A stretch of DNA of 64,000 nucleotides from Gracilibacillus timonensis (GTDB lineage Bacteria; Bacillota; Bacilli; Bacillales; Amphibacillaceae): positions 248,001 to 312,000 of the forward strand of contig NZ_FLKH01000011.1 in NCBI RefSeq assembly GCF_900086715.1. Direction: 5' to 3'. Numbering within the stretch: position 1 is the stretch's first letter; each line of letters begins with the position of its first letter. The notes below the pieces were generated by a model. It had not been told where the DNA came from, did no database searches, and saw nothing but the letters and a program-made list of their open reading frames with translations. A program made the translations under genes and the position numbers. Positions 45,244 to 53,570 of this stretch are shown piece after piece.

Positions 45244-45806
45244 TGGATCAAGTTGTTCAGATCATACACATCACGAAAGAACTTTCCGGAAGATGGACGA
45301 TTCCTATTCTATTATCACTCGAGAAATCAGGCGGACGATTCACACCATTAAAAAACGAGCTGCAAATTGCGCCGTCCCGACTGAGCGATAATTTGAAAAC
45401 AATGTCTAATGCAGGACTTGTCCAACATTTATCTCCTTTTGAGCGAAACCACCCATTGCTCCCGGAATATCAACTCACGGAAAAGGGGCGCTTTATGAAA
45501 GAAGCCGCTCTGGTACTTTCAAGCTCTGAGCAACAATTGAATCGTGGCTTTCTTGCTGCCAAAGCATGGAATTGGCCCGTGTTAATGGCTCTTTATCATC
45601 ACTACCATGAATTTAATGCGATCCGTCAATTATTGCAAACGGCGACACCGCGTATACTTTCTACACGGCTTGGCCAACTGCATGAAGGTAACTTAGTTCA
45701 GAAAATATTAGTGACAGAACCAACACCGAAATATACGTATGCATTAAATCCAGACACGGAGCCGATTCTTAAAGTGACAAATCATGATTTATTTTCACTA
45801 TTATAA
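45243..45806 (+). CDS. HxlR-type regulator with two winged-helix halves
   Basis: A 187-aa protein. The first half (about 1-90) is a clear HxlR domain (LSGRWTIPILLSLEKSGGRFTPLKNEL..PSRLSDNLKTMSNAGLV..YQLTEKG). The second half (about 100-185) repeats the pattern in degenerate form (AWNWPVLMALYHHYHEFNAIRQLL..TPRILSTRLGQLHEGNLV..YTYALN). Usual HxlR proteins are about 110 aa, single-domain dimers, so this looks like a fused pseudo-dimer. Translationally coupled to the VOC gene (TAATG), suggesting it controls that gene in response to an electrophile or drug. Confidence 0.87.
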   Translation: MDQVVQIIHITKELSGRWTIPILLSLEKSGGRFTPLKNELQIAPSRLSDNLKTMSNAGLVQHLSPFERNHPLLPEYQLTEKGRFMKEAALVLSSSEQQLNRGFLAAKAWNWPVLMALYHHYHEFNAIRQLLQTATPRILSTRLGQLHEGNLVQKILVTEPTPKYTYALNPDTEPILKVTNHDLFSLL

Positions 45807-45901
45807 TAATCGTATGCTTTGAGAAGAAAATAGGGTTTTCACATGTTAGAAGTAAATACTTGATTGGTACTGTGATATAGAAAGAGAATCATAATCGTCT
45901 T

Positions 45902-45932
45902 CCCCTTTGGATTTTTTATCTAAAGGGGTTTT
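45902..45932 (+). terminator. terminator after HxlR gene
   Basis: Stem CCCCTTTGGA with TCTAAAGGGG (one wobble), short T-rich loop, tail TTTTATAAT. Confidence 0.75.
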
Positions 45933-45958
45933 ATAATACACAATTCAAATTTAGGTAA

Positions 45959-45975
45959 TATTACATTTGTAACTA
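45959..45975 (+). promoter_or_regulatory. 17-bp shared regulatory block, copy 1
   Basis: TATTACATTTGTAACTA, with dyad TTAC-N4-GTAA, 65 bp before the CPBP protease start. The identical 17 bases occur at 46926-46942 before the ABC operon. Downstream there is a TAAAAT -10-like box (46002-46007) but a poor -35, the pattern of an activator-dependent promoter. Best candidate site for the NarL-type response regulator encoded at 51551. Confidence 0.7.
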
Positions 45976-46039
45976 TTATGTTTCATCTGCCCTTGTCATG
46001 ATAAAATTTATACTAATGTAATGGTGGGGGGGGAAATAG

Positions 46040-46897
46040 ATGACCAAAAACAATTACCATTGGATCACATACGCTGGATTCTTTCTAATTGGCATGGCAG
46101 CAGTCTGGCTGATCATCCAAAATAACGGAATGATAGAAACTAGTGCAGACCATGACATGACCATTCCTTTTTGGCAGCAGTGGGTTATTTTCGGTTTATT
46201 GATAGGCCTGATTTTTATCTTAAGTGGAAAAGTATCTCAGAACAATCCATTTACTCAGACACCTAGGAAAATACTAATCAAACAAACAACAATTTTGACG
46301 GTTTTGGCATTGCTTTTTATGATGGCTCTGATTCTCATTCCAGATGAACATGTATTCACTTTTTTTCCGATACTGAAGATGGTGCTATTGTTGATCATTC
46401 CGGCAACCATGTTCCGCATGGCTGCCCAGAAAGATATGACAAAAAAGTCTTCCTATCTTAAGAATAACCAGTGGATATATCCATTACTCATCACAGCGGT
46501 TTGGATGGTTCTGTATTTTTACAGTCCGTTAGCCATACCGAAAGCACCTGCATATGAGGTTGGGATTCCGGTATTAATAGCAGGTACCTTTGTTTCATTT
46601 TTAATCAATAGTGTGCTGGAGGAATTCTTTTACAGGGTATGGCTGCAGACGAGGTTGGAAGCTTTGCTTGGTACCTGGCCGGCTATTATGTTATCTTCCT
46701 TGCTTTGGGCTGTATGGCATATGGCAATCCAAGGTGGAGCCGCTGCGGATATTGCGCTGGCTAATGTATTCGTTAATCAAGGGGTAACGGGGTTATTTTT
46801 AGGATTCTTATGGTCAAAGTACCGCAATATTTGGGTGTTGATTATGATCCATGGATTGATTAATCTACCTTTGCAGATTTTTACGCTGCTATTTTAA
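46040..46897 (+). CDS. CPBP family intramembrane metalloprotease (Abi domain)
   Basis: A 285-aa membrane protein with about eight helices and the CPBP/Abi glutamic-type protease motifs: Glu194-Glu195 and Arg199 (EEFFYR), His227 (VWHMA) and His271/Asn275 (HGLIN). Family members process CAAX-like or bacteriocin-related peptides or confer self-immunity. It is preceded by GGGGGG and by the 17-bp block it shares with the following ABC operon, so it is likely part of the same regulon. Confidence 0.9.
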   Translation: MTKNNYHWITYAGFFLIGMAAVWLIIQNNGMIETSADHDMTIPFWQQWVIFGLLIGLIFILSGKVSQNNPFTQTPRKILIKQTTILTVLALLFMMALILIPDEHVFTFFPILKMVLLLIIPATMFRMAAQKDMTKKSSYLKNNQWIYPLLITAVWMVLYFYSPLAIPKAPAYEVGIPVLIAGTFVSFLINSVLEEFFYRVWLQTRLEALLGTWPAIMLSSLLWAVWHMAIQGGAAADIALANVFVNQGVTGLFLGFLWSKYRNIWVLIMIHGLINLPLQIFTLLF

Positions 46898-46925
46898 TTG
46901 GTTGTCGAAGCAGAGAGGTTAAATG

Positions 46926-46942
46926 TATTACATTTGTAACTA
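46926..46942 (+). promoter_or_regulatory. 17-bp shared regulatory block, copy 2
   Basis: Exact copy of the block at 45959-45975, 59 bp before the ABC ATPase start. A CATAAT box follows at 46964-46969, again without a good -35. Confidence 0.7.
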
Positions 46943-47000
46943 CAACGGTTTATGGTTCTCTGCCATAATAAGGCTATCAAAATAAGAGGAGGTACCATGC

Positions 47001-47948
47001 ATGATCATTTCGCATATGAACGATATTGTAAAAAGGTATGGCTCTTTCCGAGCTTTGGATCATGTTGATCTGGAGATAGAAGAAGGCGAAATTCTAGGCT
47101 TACTTGGGCCAAACGGCGCGGGTAAGACTACATTGATTCATTCATTAGCCGGTTTGATTAAGGTGGATTCTGGAGATATTTCCTTGTTTGGAAAGGTATT
47201 GGGTAAAAATATGATGGAAATTAAACGGCAGATTGGCTTGGTCACCCAGGAGATTGCCGTTTTTGAAGACTTGACTGCCCGTGAAAACCTGGAATTCTTT
47301 GGCGGAATTTATGGTTTGAGAGGGACGGAACTGAAACGACGAGTGGATGAAACACTTCGCTTTGTTGGTCTAACCGATCGAGCAAAAAGCTTGCCGACGA
47401 AGTTTTCTGGTGGGATGAAGCGACGTTTGAATATTGCCTGTGCACTTGTGCATCGACCGAAGTTTTTGATTATGGACGAACCAACCGTAGGAATCGATCC
47501 ACAATCACGGCATTATATTCTGGAATCGGTTCGCGAGTTGCAACAACAAGGCACCACCATTTTATATACAACACATTACATGGAAGAAGTGCAATCCATT
47601 GCTTCGAAAGTAGCTATTATGGACCAAGGTCATGTGATTGCTCAAGGGACATTAGATGAATTGATTGAAAATATTCAGCATGAAGAGAAGATTCATTTGG
47701 AAATAATCGAGGAGCCAACCAATGATGTATTAACTGAACTGCGAAACTTAGGCGGGGTAAAACAAGTTATCCAAGATAAGAAGAAAATTCAGATCATCTC
47801 TAGTGGGGGTGCAGAGAATGTGGATAATGTGCTTGCTGTGGTAAAGAAAGTAGGGGGAGTTCGTTCTGTTACAGCGGAGAAACCAACGCTGGAGGATGTA
47901 TTTCTTACGTTGACAGGAAAGACGCTACGTGATGGGAAGGAGGAATAA
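47001..47948 (+). CDS. ABC transporter ATP-binding protein (ABC-2 exporter type)
   Basis: A 315-aa ATPase with Walker A GPNGAGKTT, Q-loop LVTQE, signature FSGGMKRR, Walker B FLIMDEPTVGID and H-loop TTHYMEE, plus a C-terminal extension of about 85 residues (DUF4162-like, EDVFLTLTGKTLRD) typical of drug or peptide exporters such as NatA and YvfR. AGGAGG site 8 nt before ATG. Drives the two permeases that follow with almost no spacing. Confidence 0.95.
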   Translation: MIISHMNDIVKRYGSFRALDHVDLEIEEGEILGLLGPNGAGKTTLIHSLAGLIKVDSGDISLFGKVLGKNMMEIKRQIGLVTQEIAVFEDLTARENLEFFGGIYGLRGTELKRRVDETLRFVGLTDRAKSLPTKFSGGMKRRLNIACALVHRPKFLIMDEPTVGIDPQSRHYILESVRELQQQGTTILYTTHYMEEVQSIASKVAIMDQGHVIAQGTLDELIENIQHEEKIHLEIIEEPTNDVLTELRNLGGVKQVIQDKKKIQIISSGGAENVDNVLAVVKKVGGVRSVTAEKPTLEDVFLTLTGKTLRDGKEE

Positions 47949-47949
47949 C

Positions 47950-48687
47950 ATGTTACTCAGATCTGTTTATTTTGCTTTGCGAAGAATGCTGCGAGGTTAT
48001 ATTAGCTATGCCATGCTAATTCTGCTTCCTTTAGCTATTATTACCGTAAATGGCTTTGCGATCGGGGATGGATTCGTTGATGAACATGGACGTTCTGGGA
48101 TGGAAATAGTTGCAGGTCCCATTATTATCGGCTTTCAACTTGTTGGCGGTTTTTATACAATGGAAACGGTGAAATTTGACTTGTTTTCGGAACATAAATG
48201 GCGTTTACTTTCCTTGCCTTATCCAACATATATCCATACCTTTTCGATTGTGATCAGCAGTGTCTTATTCAATATCTTAAATGGCACCATTATGGTGTTA
48301 TTTACACACTGGGTTTATGGTGTGAATTGGGGGAATATGGCTTGGGTAATCCTTGTCTTGATATTTGTTTCTATTGTGTCGCAATTAGTATTCTTGTTAT
48401 CCGTGATGGTGATAAAGAAATACAAGGTAGCAGAATTATTGGGATATACGTATGTTTTTCTCTTTATATTTTTAGCAGGTTATTTGTTCATTCCAGTACC
48501 TGATATCGCATTCCTTGACTGGATCAATCGCTTCATTAACCCACTGACACTTGGTGAGACGGTGGTCATCCATAACATGATCGGAACAGAAATGAAAGAA
48601 GCTTACTTAAGTATGGGCATGCTGCTTATGTTATCGGCTATATTAGTGGTGCTAATCATGCTATTTGGCAGGAGGCGGTTTGCATGA
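47950..48687 (+). CDS. ABC-2 family transporter permease
   Basis: A 245-aa membrane protein with six predicted helices of ABC-2 type. The start at 47950 is set by AAGGAGGAATAAC; the frame opens 21 bp earlier within the ATPase gene. Its stop overlaps the start of the second permease (ATGA). Substrate unknown. Confidence 0.88.
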   Translation: MLLRSVYFALRRMLRGYISYAMLILLPLAIITVNGFAIGDGFVDEHGRSGMEIVAGPIIIGFQLVGGFYTMETVKFDLFSEHKWRLLSLPYPTYIHTFSIVISSVLFNILNGTIMVLFTHWVYGVNWGNMAWVILVLIFVSIVSQLVFLLSVMVIKKYKVAELLGYTYVFLFIFLAGYLFIPVPDIAFLDWINRFINPLTLGETVVIHNMIGTEMKEAYLSMGMLLMLSAILVVLIMLFGRRRFA

Positions 48688-49367
48688 CCATCTTCCTTTT
48701 TGCGATCAAACGTTGCTTTAGAGATATCATGAATATCGTTTTACTCTGTGTGCTGCCTATTATCGTCATATGGATGCCGGATGCAGAGTGGACGCCACTG
48801 CCATTAGGTTTTCAACTATATGGGGCGGTGTTATTTTTTGCTGCTGCCAAGCTTGTTAGTATCATGATGGAAGATCGAATGAAAGGGGTATTGATGAGGA
48901 TTGGCGTTGCCCCTGTTACACATTTTCAGTATCTTTGGCAGAATCTTCTAGCTTATACGCTTATTCTTATGGTACAGATTATCCTCGTGATGATAGGCGG
49001 ATTGTTATATGGGTATGATTTAGTTGATCCATTGTTTCTATTTTTGGTATATTTATTATTTGCGATAACGTCTATTAGTTTTTCTTTGGCGTGGTTTATG
49101 TTATTTAGACATAAAGAAACAGCTTTGGTAATTTTGATGAGTTTGATTATGTTGATGTCAATGGCTGGCGGAATGTTGTGGCCGATCGATTTGATGCCGG
49201 AATTTATGCAACGTCTTGTTATGTTATTACCAACTTATTGGCTGATAGAATCGTTAACGATTGTCACGACCCAAGCAGATAAGACGGAACTATTCATTCC
49301 GCTTGTCATGCTGCTGATGTTTACCATGGCTTTCCTTGTTGTTGGCAGTAGGCGACGTCTATCATAG
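48684..49367 (+). CDS. ABC-2 family transporter permease
   Basis: A 227-aa six-helix ABC-2 permease (pattern ...MEDRMKGVLMRIGVAPVTHFQYLWQNLL and MAGGMLWPIDLMPEFMQRL, typical of YvfS-like permeases). Translationally coupled to the preceding permease. Together with the ATPase it forms an exporter next to a DesK-like two-component system, as in the B. subtilis yvfRSTU locus. Confidence 0.9.
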   Translation: MTIFLFAIKRCFRDIMNIVLLCVLPIIVIWMPDAEWTPLPLGFQLYGAVLFFAAAKLVSIMMEDRMKGVLMRIGVAPVTHFQYLWQNLLAYTLILMVQIILVMIGGLLYGYDLVDPLFLFLVYLLFAITSISFSLAWFMLFRHKETALVILMSLIMLMSMAGGMLWPIDLMPEFMQRLVMLLPTYWLIESLTIVTTQADKTELFIPLVMLLMFTMAFLVVGSRRRLS

Positions 49368-49505
49368 ATGGCGCTGCCGCTTTTTATCGTCGGAACGTCT
49401 TTTTTTAAACAATTCCTGCTGAAAATGGGAAAGCAGGCTTGAACTGTGGCGTTAGTTATACTAAAGTATGAGTAAACAATCGCTAAGTAGGGGTGTGACA
49501 AGGCA

Positions 49506-50372
49506 ATGGAAAGATGGATTGGGACGTATACCGTAGATGGTTACACGATCGAGTATTCCGTCACAGGAAAGATTGGCACGCCCGTTCTTGTGATGCGTGG
49601 CGGCCATTCCAACTGTCATGAGGAGTTTGGATACAGTTTCCTGATTAAAAATGGGTTCACTATCATCACACCTTCGAGGGCTGGATATGGAAAAACATCA
49701 AAAGAAATGGGAGAGGATTTGTCCAAAGCTTGTGCTTATTATGTGAAGCTGTTAGATTATTTGAAAATGGATAAGGTGCATCTGCTTGCCATTTCTGCCG
49801 GTGGACCAAGTGGGCTTTATTTAGCTTCTCACTACCCAGAAAGGGTAAAAACATTGACATTGCAGAGTGCTGTGACAAAAGAGTGGCTGACGCCTGAAGA
49901 TAATATATATAAGATTGCCCAGACGTTATTTCGCCCTCCAATCGAAAAAATCACATGGAAACTAGTCTCCCGTATGAGCAATCTGTTTCCGACATTCATG
50001 TTTAAAATGATGGCACCTTCCTTTAGCAATCTCTCCAATAAGAAAATAAAAAGCAAACGTTTTGATACGGATATGGAAGCAATCCAGAGAATGAATAATC
50101 GCCAACGATCGGTCTATGGATTTTTAATCGATTTATCAACGAAGGAGATTACGATTAAAAACTTACAGGCTATTACTTGTCTCACGCTTATCATGCATAG
50201 TAGACATGATGGAGCAGTTCCATTAGAGCACGCCAGCTATGCTGATCAACACATTCCACATTCTCAACTTTGTTTGTTAGAGACGTGGGGCCATTTAATA
50301 TGGCTTGGGCATGGATCTGAACAAGTAAATGAAAAACTTGTAGAATTTCTTACGGATTATGTTGATGAGTGA
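49506..50372 (+). CDS. alpha/beta hydrolase
   Basis: A 288-aa alpha/beta-hydrolase-fold protein. The nucleophile elbow is ISAGGPSG with Ser97; the acid is probably the Asp in SRHDGAVPLEHA and the base His lies in ETWGHLIWLG. No signal peptide, so cytoplasmic. It lies between the ABC genes and the two-component genes on the same strand, 138 bp after the permease, and may modify or degrade the compound sensed or exported by this module. Substrate unknown. Confidence 0.87.
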   Translation: MERWIGTYTVDGYTIEYSVTGKIGTPVLVMRGGHSNCHEEFGYSFLIKNGFTIITPSRAGYGKTSKEMGEDLSKACAYYVKLLDYLKMDKVHLLAISAGGPSGLYLASHYPERVKTLTLQSAVTKEWLTPEDNIYKIAQTLFRPPIEKITWKLVSRMSNLFPTFMFKMMAPSFSNLSNKKIKSKRFDTDMEAIQRMNNRQRSVYGFLIDLSTKEITIKNLQAITCLTLIMHSRHDGAVPLEHASYADQHIPHSQLCLLETWGHLIWLGHGSEQVNEKLVEFLTDYVDE

Positions 50373-50429
50373 ATTGCTTCATTTCTTTTTGAAAAAAGAT
50401 GCACTTGCCGAGAAGGGAGTCCCGTATAG

Positions 50430-51533
50430 ATGACGCCAAATAAGGATGAAATGTTGACCCCCGTTACATGTGCGCTAATATGGCGTTTTCTGGCTATTCT
50501 TTTGTTTGCTACCTTTTGGCTTTTAAATGATGTTGGTGAAGCAGGGATTCTTCTTTTACTGTTTTTGATAACCATGGTTTTCATGAGAGGCAGAATCAAT
50601 ATGCCTGCTTGGACAACACTGATTGATCAGGCTGCATGTATTATCGCGAGCTTCTTTTGGCCTGGGGCGTGGTTTGCTCTAGCTATCCCTTTTTTTGAAA
50701 CCATGCTGAAGGGGAGACCTTGGTTTATTCTGTTATCTCTACTGTTTTTCTTCATAGAATCCCAAATGTCATTGCTATTCATAACGATTTTAATTGCTGC
50801 TTCGTTTACTGGAATGGCCATCTATTATTGGTCAAAGGGAATAGCTGTATATAAACAGGAGGCCGATCAGGAGCGGAGACAGCGCTATGAATTAGAAAAT
50901 TTTAAGCGTGAGTTGCTGCAGGCAAATGTGCAAAGTGCAAAAGTAGCAGAGATAATGGAGCGAAACCGTATTTCCAAATCATTGCATGATCATGTGGGTC
51001 ATGAATTAACAGGGGCTATTCTGGCTTTACAGGCGTTTGAACAACTTTGGAAGGAAGGAGATCCCCAAGCTGATTCGGTATTTTTCAAGGCAAAAAAAAG
51101 GTTTTCGGAGAGTTCTCGTCATTTGAGAGAAACGGTGCGTCATATGAAACCAGTGAATATAATGGGTATGGAACGTTTTAAAGAAATAAGCGAACAATTT
51201 AATATGTGTCCCGTTGATGTAAGAGTGTATGGAGATACATCGAGGATATCTGCCTATCTGTGGGGAATATTGGAGCCGTGTCTGAAGGAAGCTTTAACCA
51301 ATGTGGCGCGCCATACAGAAGCAACACACATAACGGTGACTTTGGACGTAAGTGAGAACATTGTACGCCTATCTATTTTTAACGATGGTGTATCGCAACA
51401 GACTGGAAGAGACGGTATTGGACTGAGGAATTTGCGCCAACGAGCACAAGCAGTCGGCGGGAGTTTATCGGCTTCCTTTGTCAAAAAAGGATTTCAGCTT
51501 GTTTGTGTATTGCCGCTGGATAAAGACGAATAA
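50430..51533 (+). CDS. sensor histidine kinase, DesK/NarX (HisKA_3) type
   Basis: A 367-aa membrane kinase. The N-terminal part (about 15-140) has five or six transmembrane helices and no large outer loop, implying sensing in or at the membrane. Then a coiled coil (about 143-180), the HisKA_3 dimerisation domain with His186 (SLHDHVGHEL), and a HATPase domain with the N box (EALTNVARHTEA) and G box (GRDGIGLRNLRQRA). AGAAGGGAG site. Pairs with the response regulator 17 bp downstream. Confidence 0.94.
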   Translation: MTPNKDEMLTPVTCALIWRFLAILLFATFWLLNDVGEAGILLLLFLITMVFMRGRINMPAWTTLIDQAACIIASFFWPGAWFALAIPFFETMLKGRPWFILLSLLFFFIESQMSLLFITILIAASFTGMAIYYWSKGIAVYKQEADQERRQRYELENFKRELLQANVQSAKVAEIMERNRISKSLHDHVGHELTGAILALQAFEQLWKEGDPQADSVFFKAKKRFSESSRHLRETVRHMKPVNIMGMERFKEISEQFNMCPVDVRVYGDTSRISAYLWGILEPCLKEALTNVARHTEATHITVTLDVSENIVRLSIFNDGVSQQTGRDGIGLRNLRQRAQAVGGSLSASFVKKGFQLVCVLPLDKDE

Positions 51534-51550
51534 GGAAAGAGGTCTATCAA

Positions 51551-52156
51551 ATGAAGATAATCATTGTTGATGATGATGAGATGGTATATGAGAGCCTGCA
51601 ATTGTTACTTTCCCGTGAACAAGATATCCAAGTGATCGGAACGGCAAATGACGGAGAAGAAGCCATTGCATTATGTGAAGCATTGCCGCCAGATGTCGCC
51701 CTGATGGATATACAAATGCCAGGAATGGACGGTATTCAGGCCACCCGTGAAATCAAAAAACGCTGGCCGCAAATACGGGTGATGATGTTAACGACTTTTG
51801 AAGATGAACAGAATATCCGACTGGCACTCTTAGCGGGAGCTGAGGGTTATTTGCTTAAATCCGCTCAACCTCAGGATATGGCTCATCAATTGCGAACCTT
51901 AGTTTCCGGAAGCTCGGTACTTGATGCCGATGTATTAAAGCAGTTAACACAGCCAGAACCAAAAGGACTTGATGGTTTAACGGCGCGGGAAAAAGATATT
52001 CTTCAGCTCGTGGCACAAGGCTGCTCCAATAAAGAAATTGCCAGTCAGCTGTTTCTGGGGGAAGGAACAGTACGTAATACACTGTCGATTATTCTAGATA
52101 AGCTGGAAGTCCGCGATAGAACACAGTTGGCGCTTTATTATTGGCGAAGAAGGTAA
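51551..52156 (+). CDS. NarL/LuxR family response regulator
   Basis: A 201-aa regulator: receiver domain (1-120) with the acidic pocket DDD (7-9), phospho-acceptor Asp53 (LMDIQMPGMDG), Thr in MLTTF and Lys in LLKSA; C-terminal LuxR HTH (about 138-200, LTAREKDILQLVAQGCSNKEIASQLFLGEGTVRNTLS). AAAGAGG site. Probable direct regulator of the CPBP and ABC promoters, which share a 17-bp dyad block. Confidence 0.95.
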   Translation: MKIIIVDDDEMVYESLQLLLSREQDIQVIGTANDGEEAIALCEALPPDVALMDIQMPGMDGIQATREIKKRWPQIRVMMLTTFEDEQNIRLALLAGAEGYLLKSAQPQDMAHQLRTLVSGSSVLDADVLKQLTQPEPKGLDGLTAREKDILQLVAQGCSNKEIASQLFLGEGTVRNTLSIILDKLEVRDRTQLALYYWRRR

Positions 52157-52209
52157 AGCTTAGTGGATTCGTGTATGGAAAAGCCTCATCTATAAAAGGT
52201 AAAAATTTA

Positions 52210-52238
52210 TTGTAAAACGATAAATTACATATTATAAT
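52210..52238 (+). promoter_or_regulatory. sigma-A promoter of DUF2975-XRE pair
   Basis: TTGTAA (52210-52215), 17-bp spacer, TATAAT (52233-52238). Confidence 0.75.
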
Positions 52239-52270
52239 AAAGTTACGCTAAAATAAATGAGGTGCTTTCC

Positions 52271-52762
52271 ATGAAACGAAAATCAACACTCTTTTTGAAA
52301 GTAGCTGTTGTGTTAATAGGTATTCCAGTACTTGCGCTTTGTATATTTCTATTGCCTCGGATAGCCCATACAGCAATGGTTGCAGCTGAAAATGGTTCCT
52401 CCTTGGCTTATATGGTATTTGGTCTTTTAAGCGTTATGTATATATCGACGATCCCGTTTTACATCGCTTTGTATCAAGCATTTAAGCTTTTAGGCTATAT
52501 TGATCATAACAAGGCCTTTTCGGAATTATCTGTAAAAACTTTAACGAAAATCAGAAATGCTGCTATTACCATTAGTGGTTTGTATGTGGTGGCTATGCCA
52601 TTGATTTTTATCATAGCGGAATGGGATGACGCGCCGGGTCTTCTATTGATCGGACTAGTCGTTATGGGTGCTTCTGTAGTGATTGCCGTCTTTGCTGCAG
52701 TGCTTAAAAGGCTGTTGCAAGAAGCGATAGAGATCAAATCAGAAAATGAGTTAACGATCTGA
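52271..52762 (+). CDS. DUF2975 family membrane protein
   Basis: A 163-aa protein with four transmembrane helices and a short charged C-terminus, matching DUF2975 (YoaS-type). The family has no known biochemical role, but it is commonly encoded just before a small XRE regulator, as here. The start at 52271 is preferred over an earlier in-frame ATG because of the GAGGTG site. Confidence 0.85.
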   Translation: MKRKSTLFLKVAVVLIGIPVLALCIFLLPRIAHTAMVAAENGSSLAYMVFGLLSVMYISTIPFYIALYQAFKLLGYIDHNKAFSELSVKTLTKIRNAAITISGLYVVAMPLIFIIAEWDDAPGLLLIGLVVMGASVVIAVFAAVLKRLLQEAIEIKSENELTI

Positions 52763-52772
52763 GGTGAATAAG

Positions 52773-52994
52773 ATGCCGATTGTGGTAAATATTGACGTGA
52801 TGCTGGCGAAACGAAAAATGAGCGTAACCGAACTGTCCGAGAGAGTCGGTATAACTATGGCAAATCTCTCGGTATTAAAAAATGGCAAGGCAAAAGCCAT
52901 TCGATTTTCCACGTTGGAAGCCATTTGTAAAGCTTTAGCATGTCAACCTGGGGATATTCTCGAATACCAGGATGAGGAAGGTAATCTTAACTGA
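52773..52994 (+). CDS. small XRE regulator, YozG type
   Basis: A 73-aa protein consisting only of a Cro/CI helix-turn-helix domain (MSVTELSERVGITMANLSVLKNGKAKAIRFSTLEAICKALACQPGDILEY). Such YozG-like regulators pair with DUF2975 proteins. GAGGTG site 7 nt before ATG; 10 bp after the partner gene. Probably represses its own operon, possibly under control of the membrane partner (inferred). Confidence 0.93.
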   Translation: MPIVVNIDVMLAKRKMSVTELSERVGITMANLSVLKNGKAKAIRFSTLEAICKALACQPGDILEYQDEEGNLN

Positions 52995-52997
52995 TAG

Positions 52998-53016
52998 AAA
53001 ATGTGATGTACATTTT
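52998..53016 (+). terminator. weak hairpin after XRE gene
   Basis: AAAATGT / ACATTTT, 7-bp stem with 5-nt loop and tail TTTTGTTGTT region; 3 bp after the stop codon. Confidence 0.5.
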
Positions 53017-53419
53017 GTTGTTACGCAAATCGGTTTTTAAGCCAAAACTGCAGCTTATAGAAAGGGCGAGGCAGATGTGACCAGACCAATTGTCATAGCA
53101 CTATTATGAAAGATAGCAGAGATCATAATAGACAAAAGTTCTGTAAACACATTAGCTATCTATACTAGATGCTGTGAAAATATCTAGAATTAATGGTTTC
53201 ATGAGAGATTTTTAAGAAAATATGATGTATTCCAAACTGTTGTAGAGATTCCAAAATCATGATAGGTGTTTCGCCATGAATTGGCAAAAGAAGAAAATAT
53301 CCTTTATATCTATATAGACGTTCCCATTCCATGAAAAGCGGGTTTAACTATATAGAATGATAGCGTTGTTCAAAACCCCAATAAAAATGACACATCGAAT
53401 TTCTGCGTTGGTGAAATAG
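53017..53419. other. intergenic region left of the nested hairpin element
   Basis: About 400 bp with stop codons in all frames and no promoter or repeat that I could support. Confidence 0.4.
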
Positions 53420-53564
53420 GAACTTCAGCTAAAGTCACCTACCGTAGGTAATGCAGTAGTCCATACATCCTGTGCAAATTCGTTCCTCACATAATAACCA
53501 AATACACTCCGGTACTCCAGGCTGGTTTGATGCACAGGACATCGCGACTTTAGCCGAGGGGTTC
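53420..53564. repeat. 145-bp nested inverted-repeat element next to cadA
   Basis: Four nested or internal pairings: outer GAAC..GCTAAAGTC (53420-53436) with GACTTTAGC..GTTC (53546-53564); middle TCCTGTGCA (53468-53476) with TGCACAGGA (53531-53539); inner AACCA (53496-53500) with TGGTT (53523-53527); and a side hairpin ACCTAC-C-GTAGGT (53437-53449). On the plus strand it ends in TTCTTTTT. It has no credible gene. It could be a non-autonomous mobile element or a structured RNA; the stop of cadA lies 7 bp beyond it. Confidence 0.7.
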
Positions 53565-53570
53565 TTTTTA

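Noticed and set aside
53470-53570. Minus-strand open frame through the nested hairpin (contains VFGYYVRNEFAQDVW)
   Set aside because: Reads like protein in one frame but has no start and coincides with the base-paired arms; the structure explains the sequence better.
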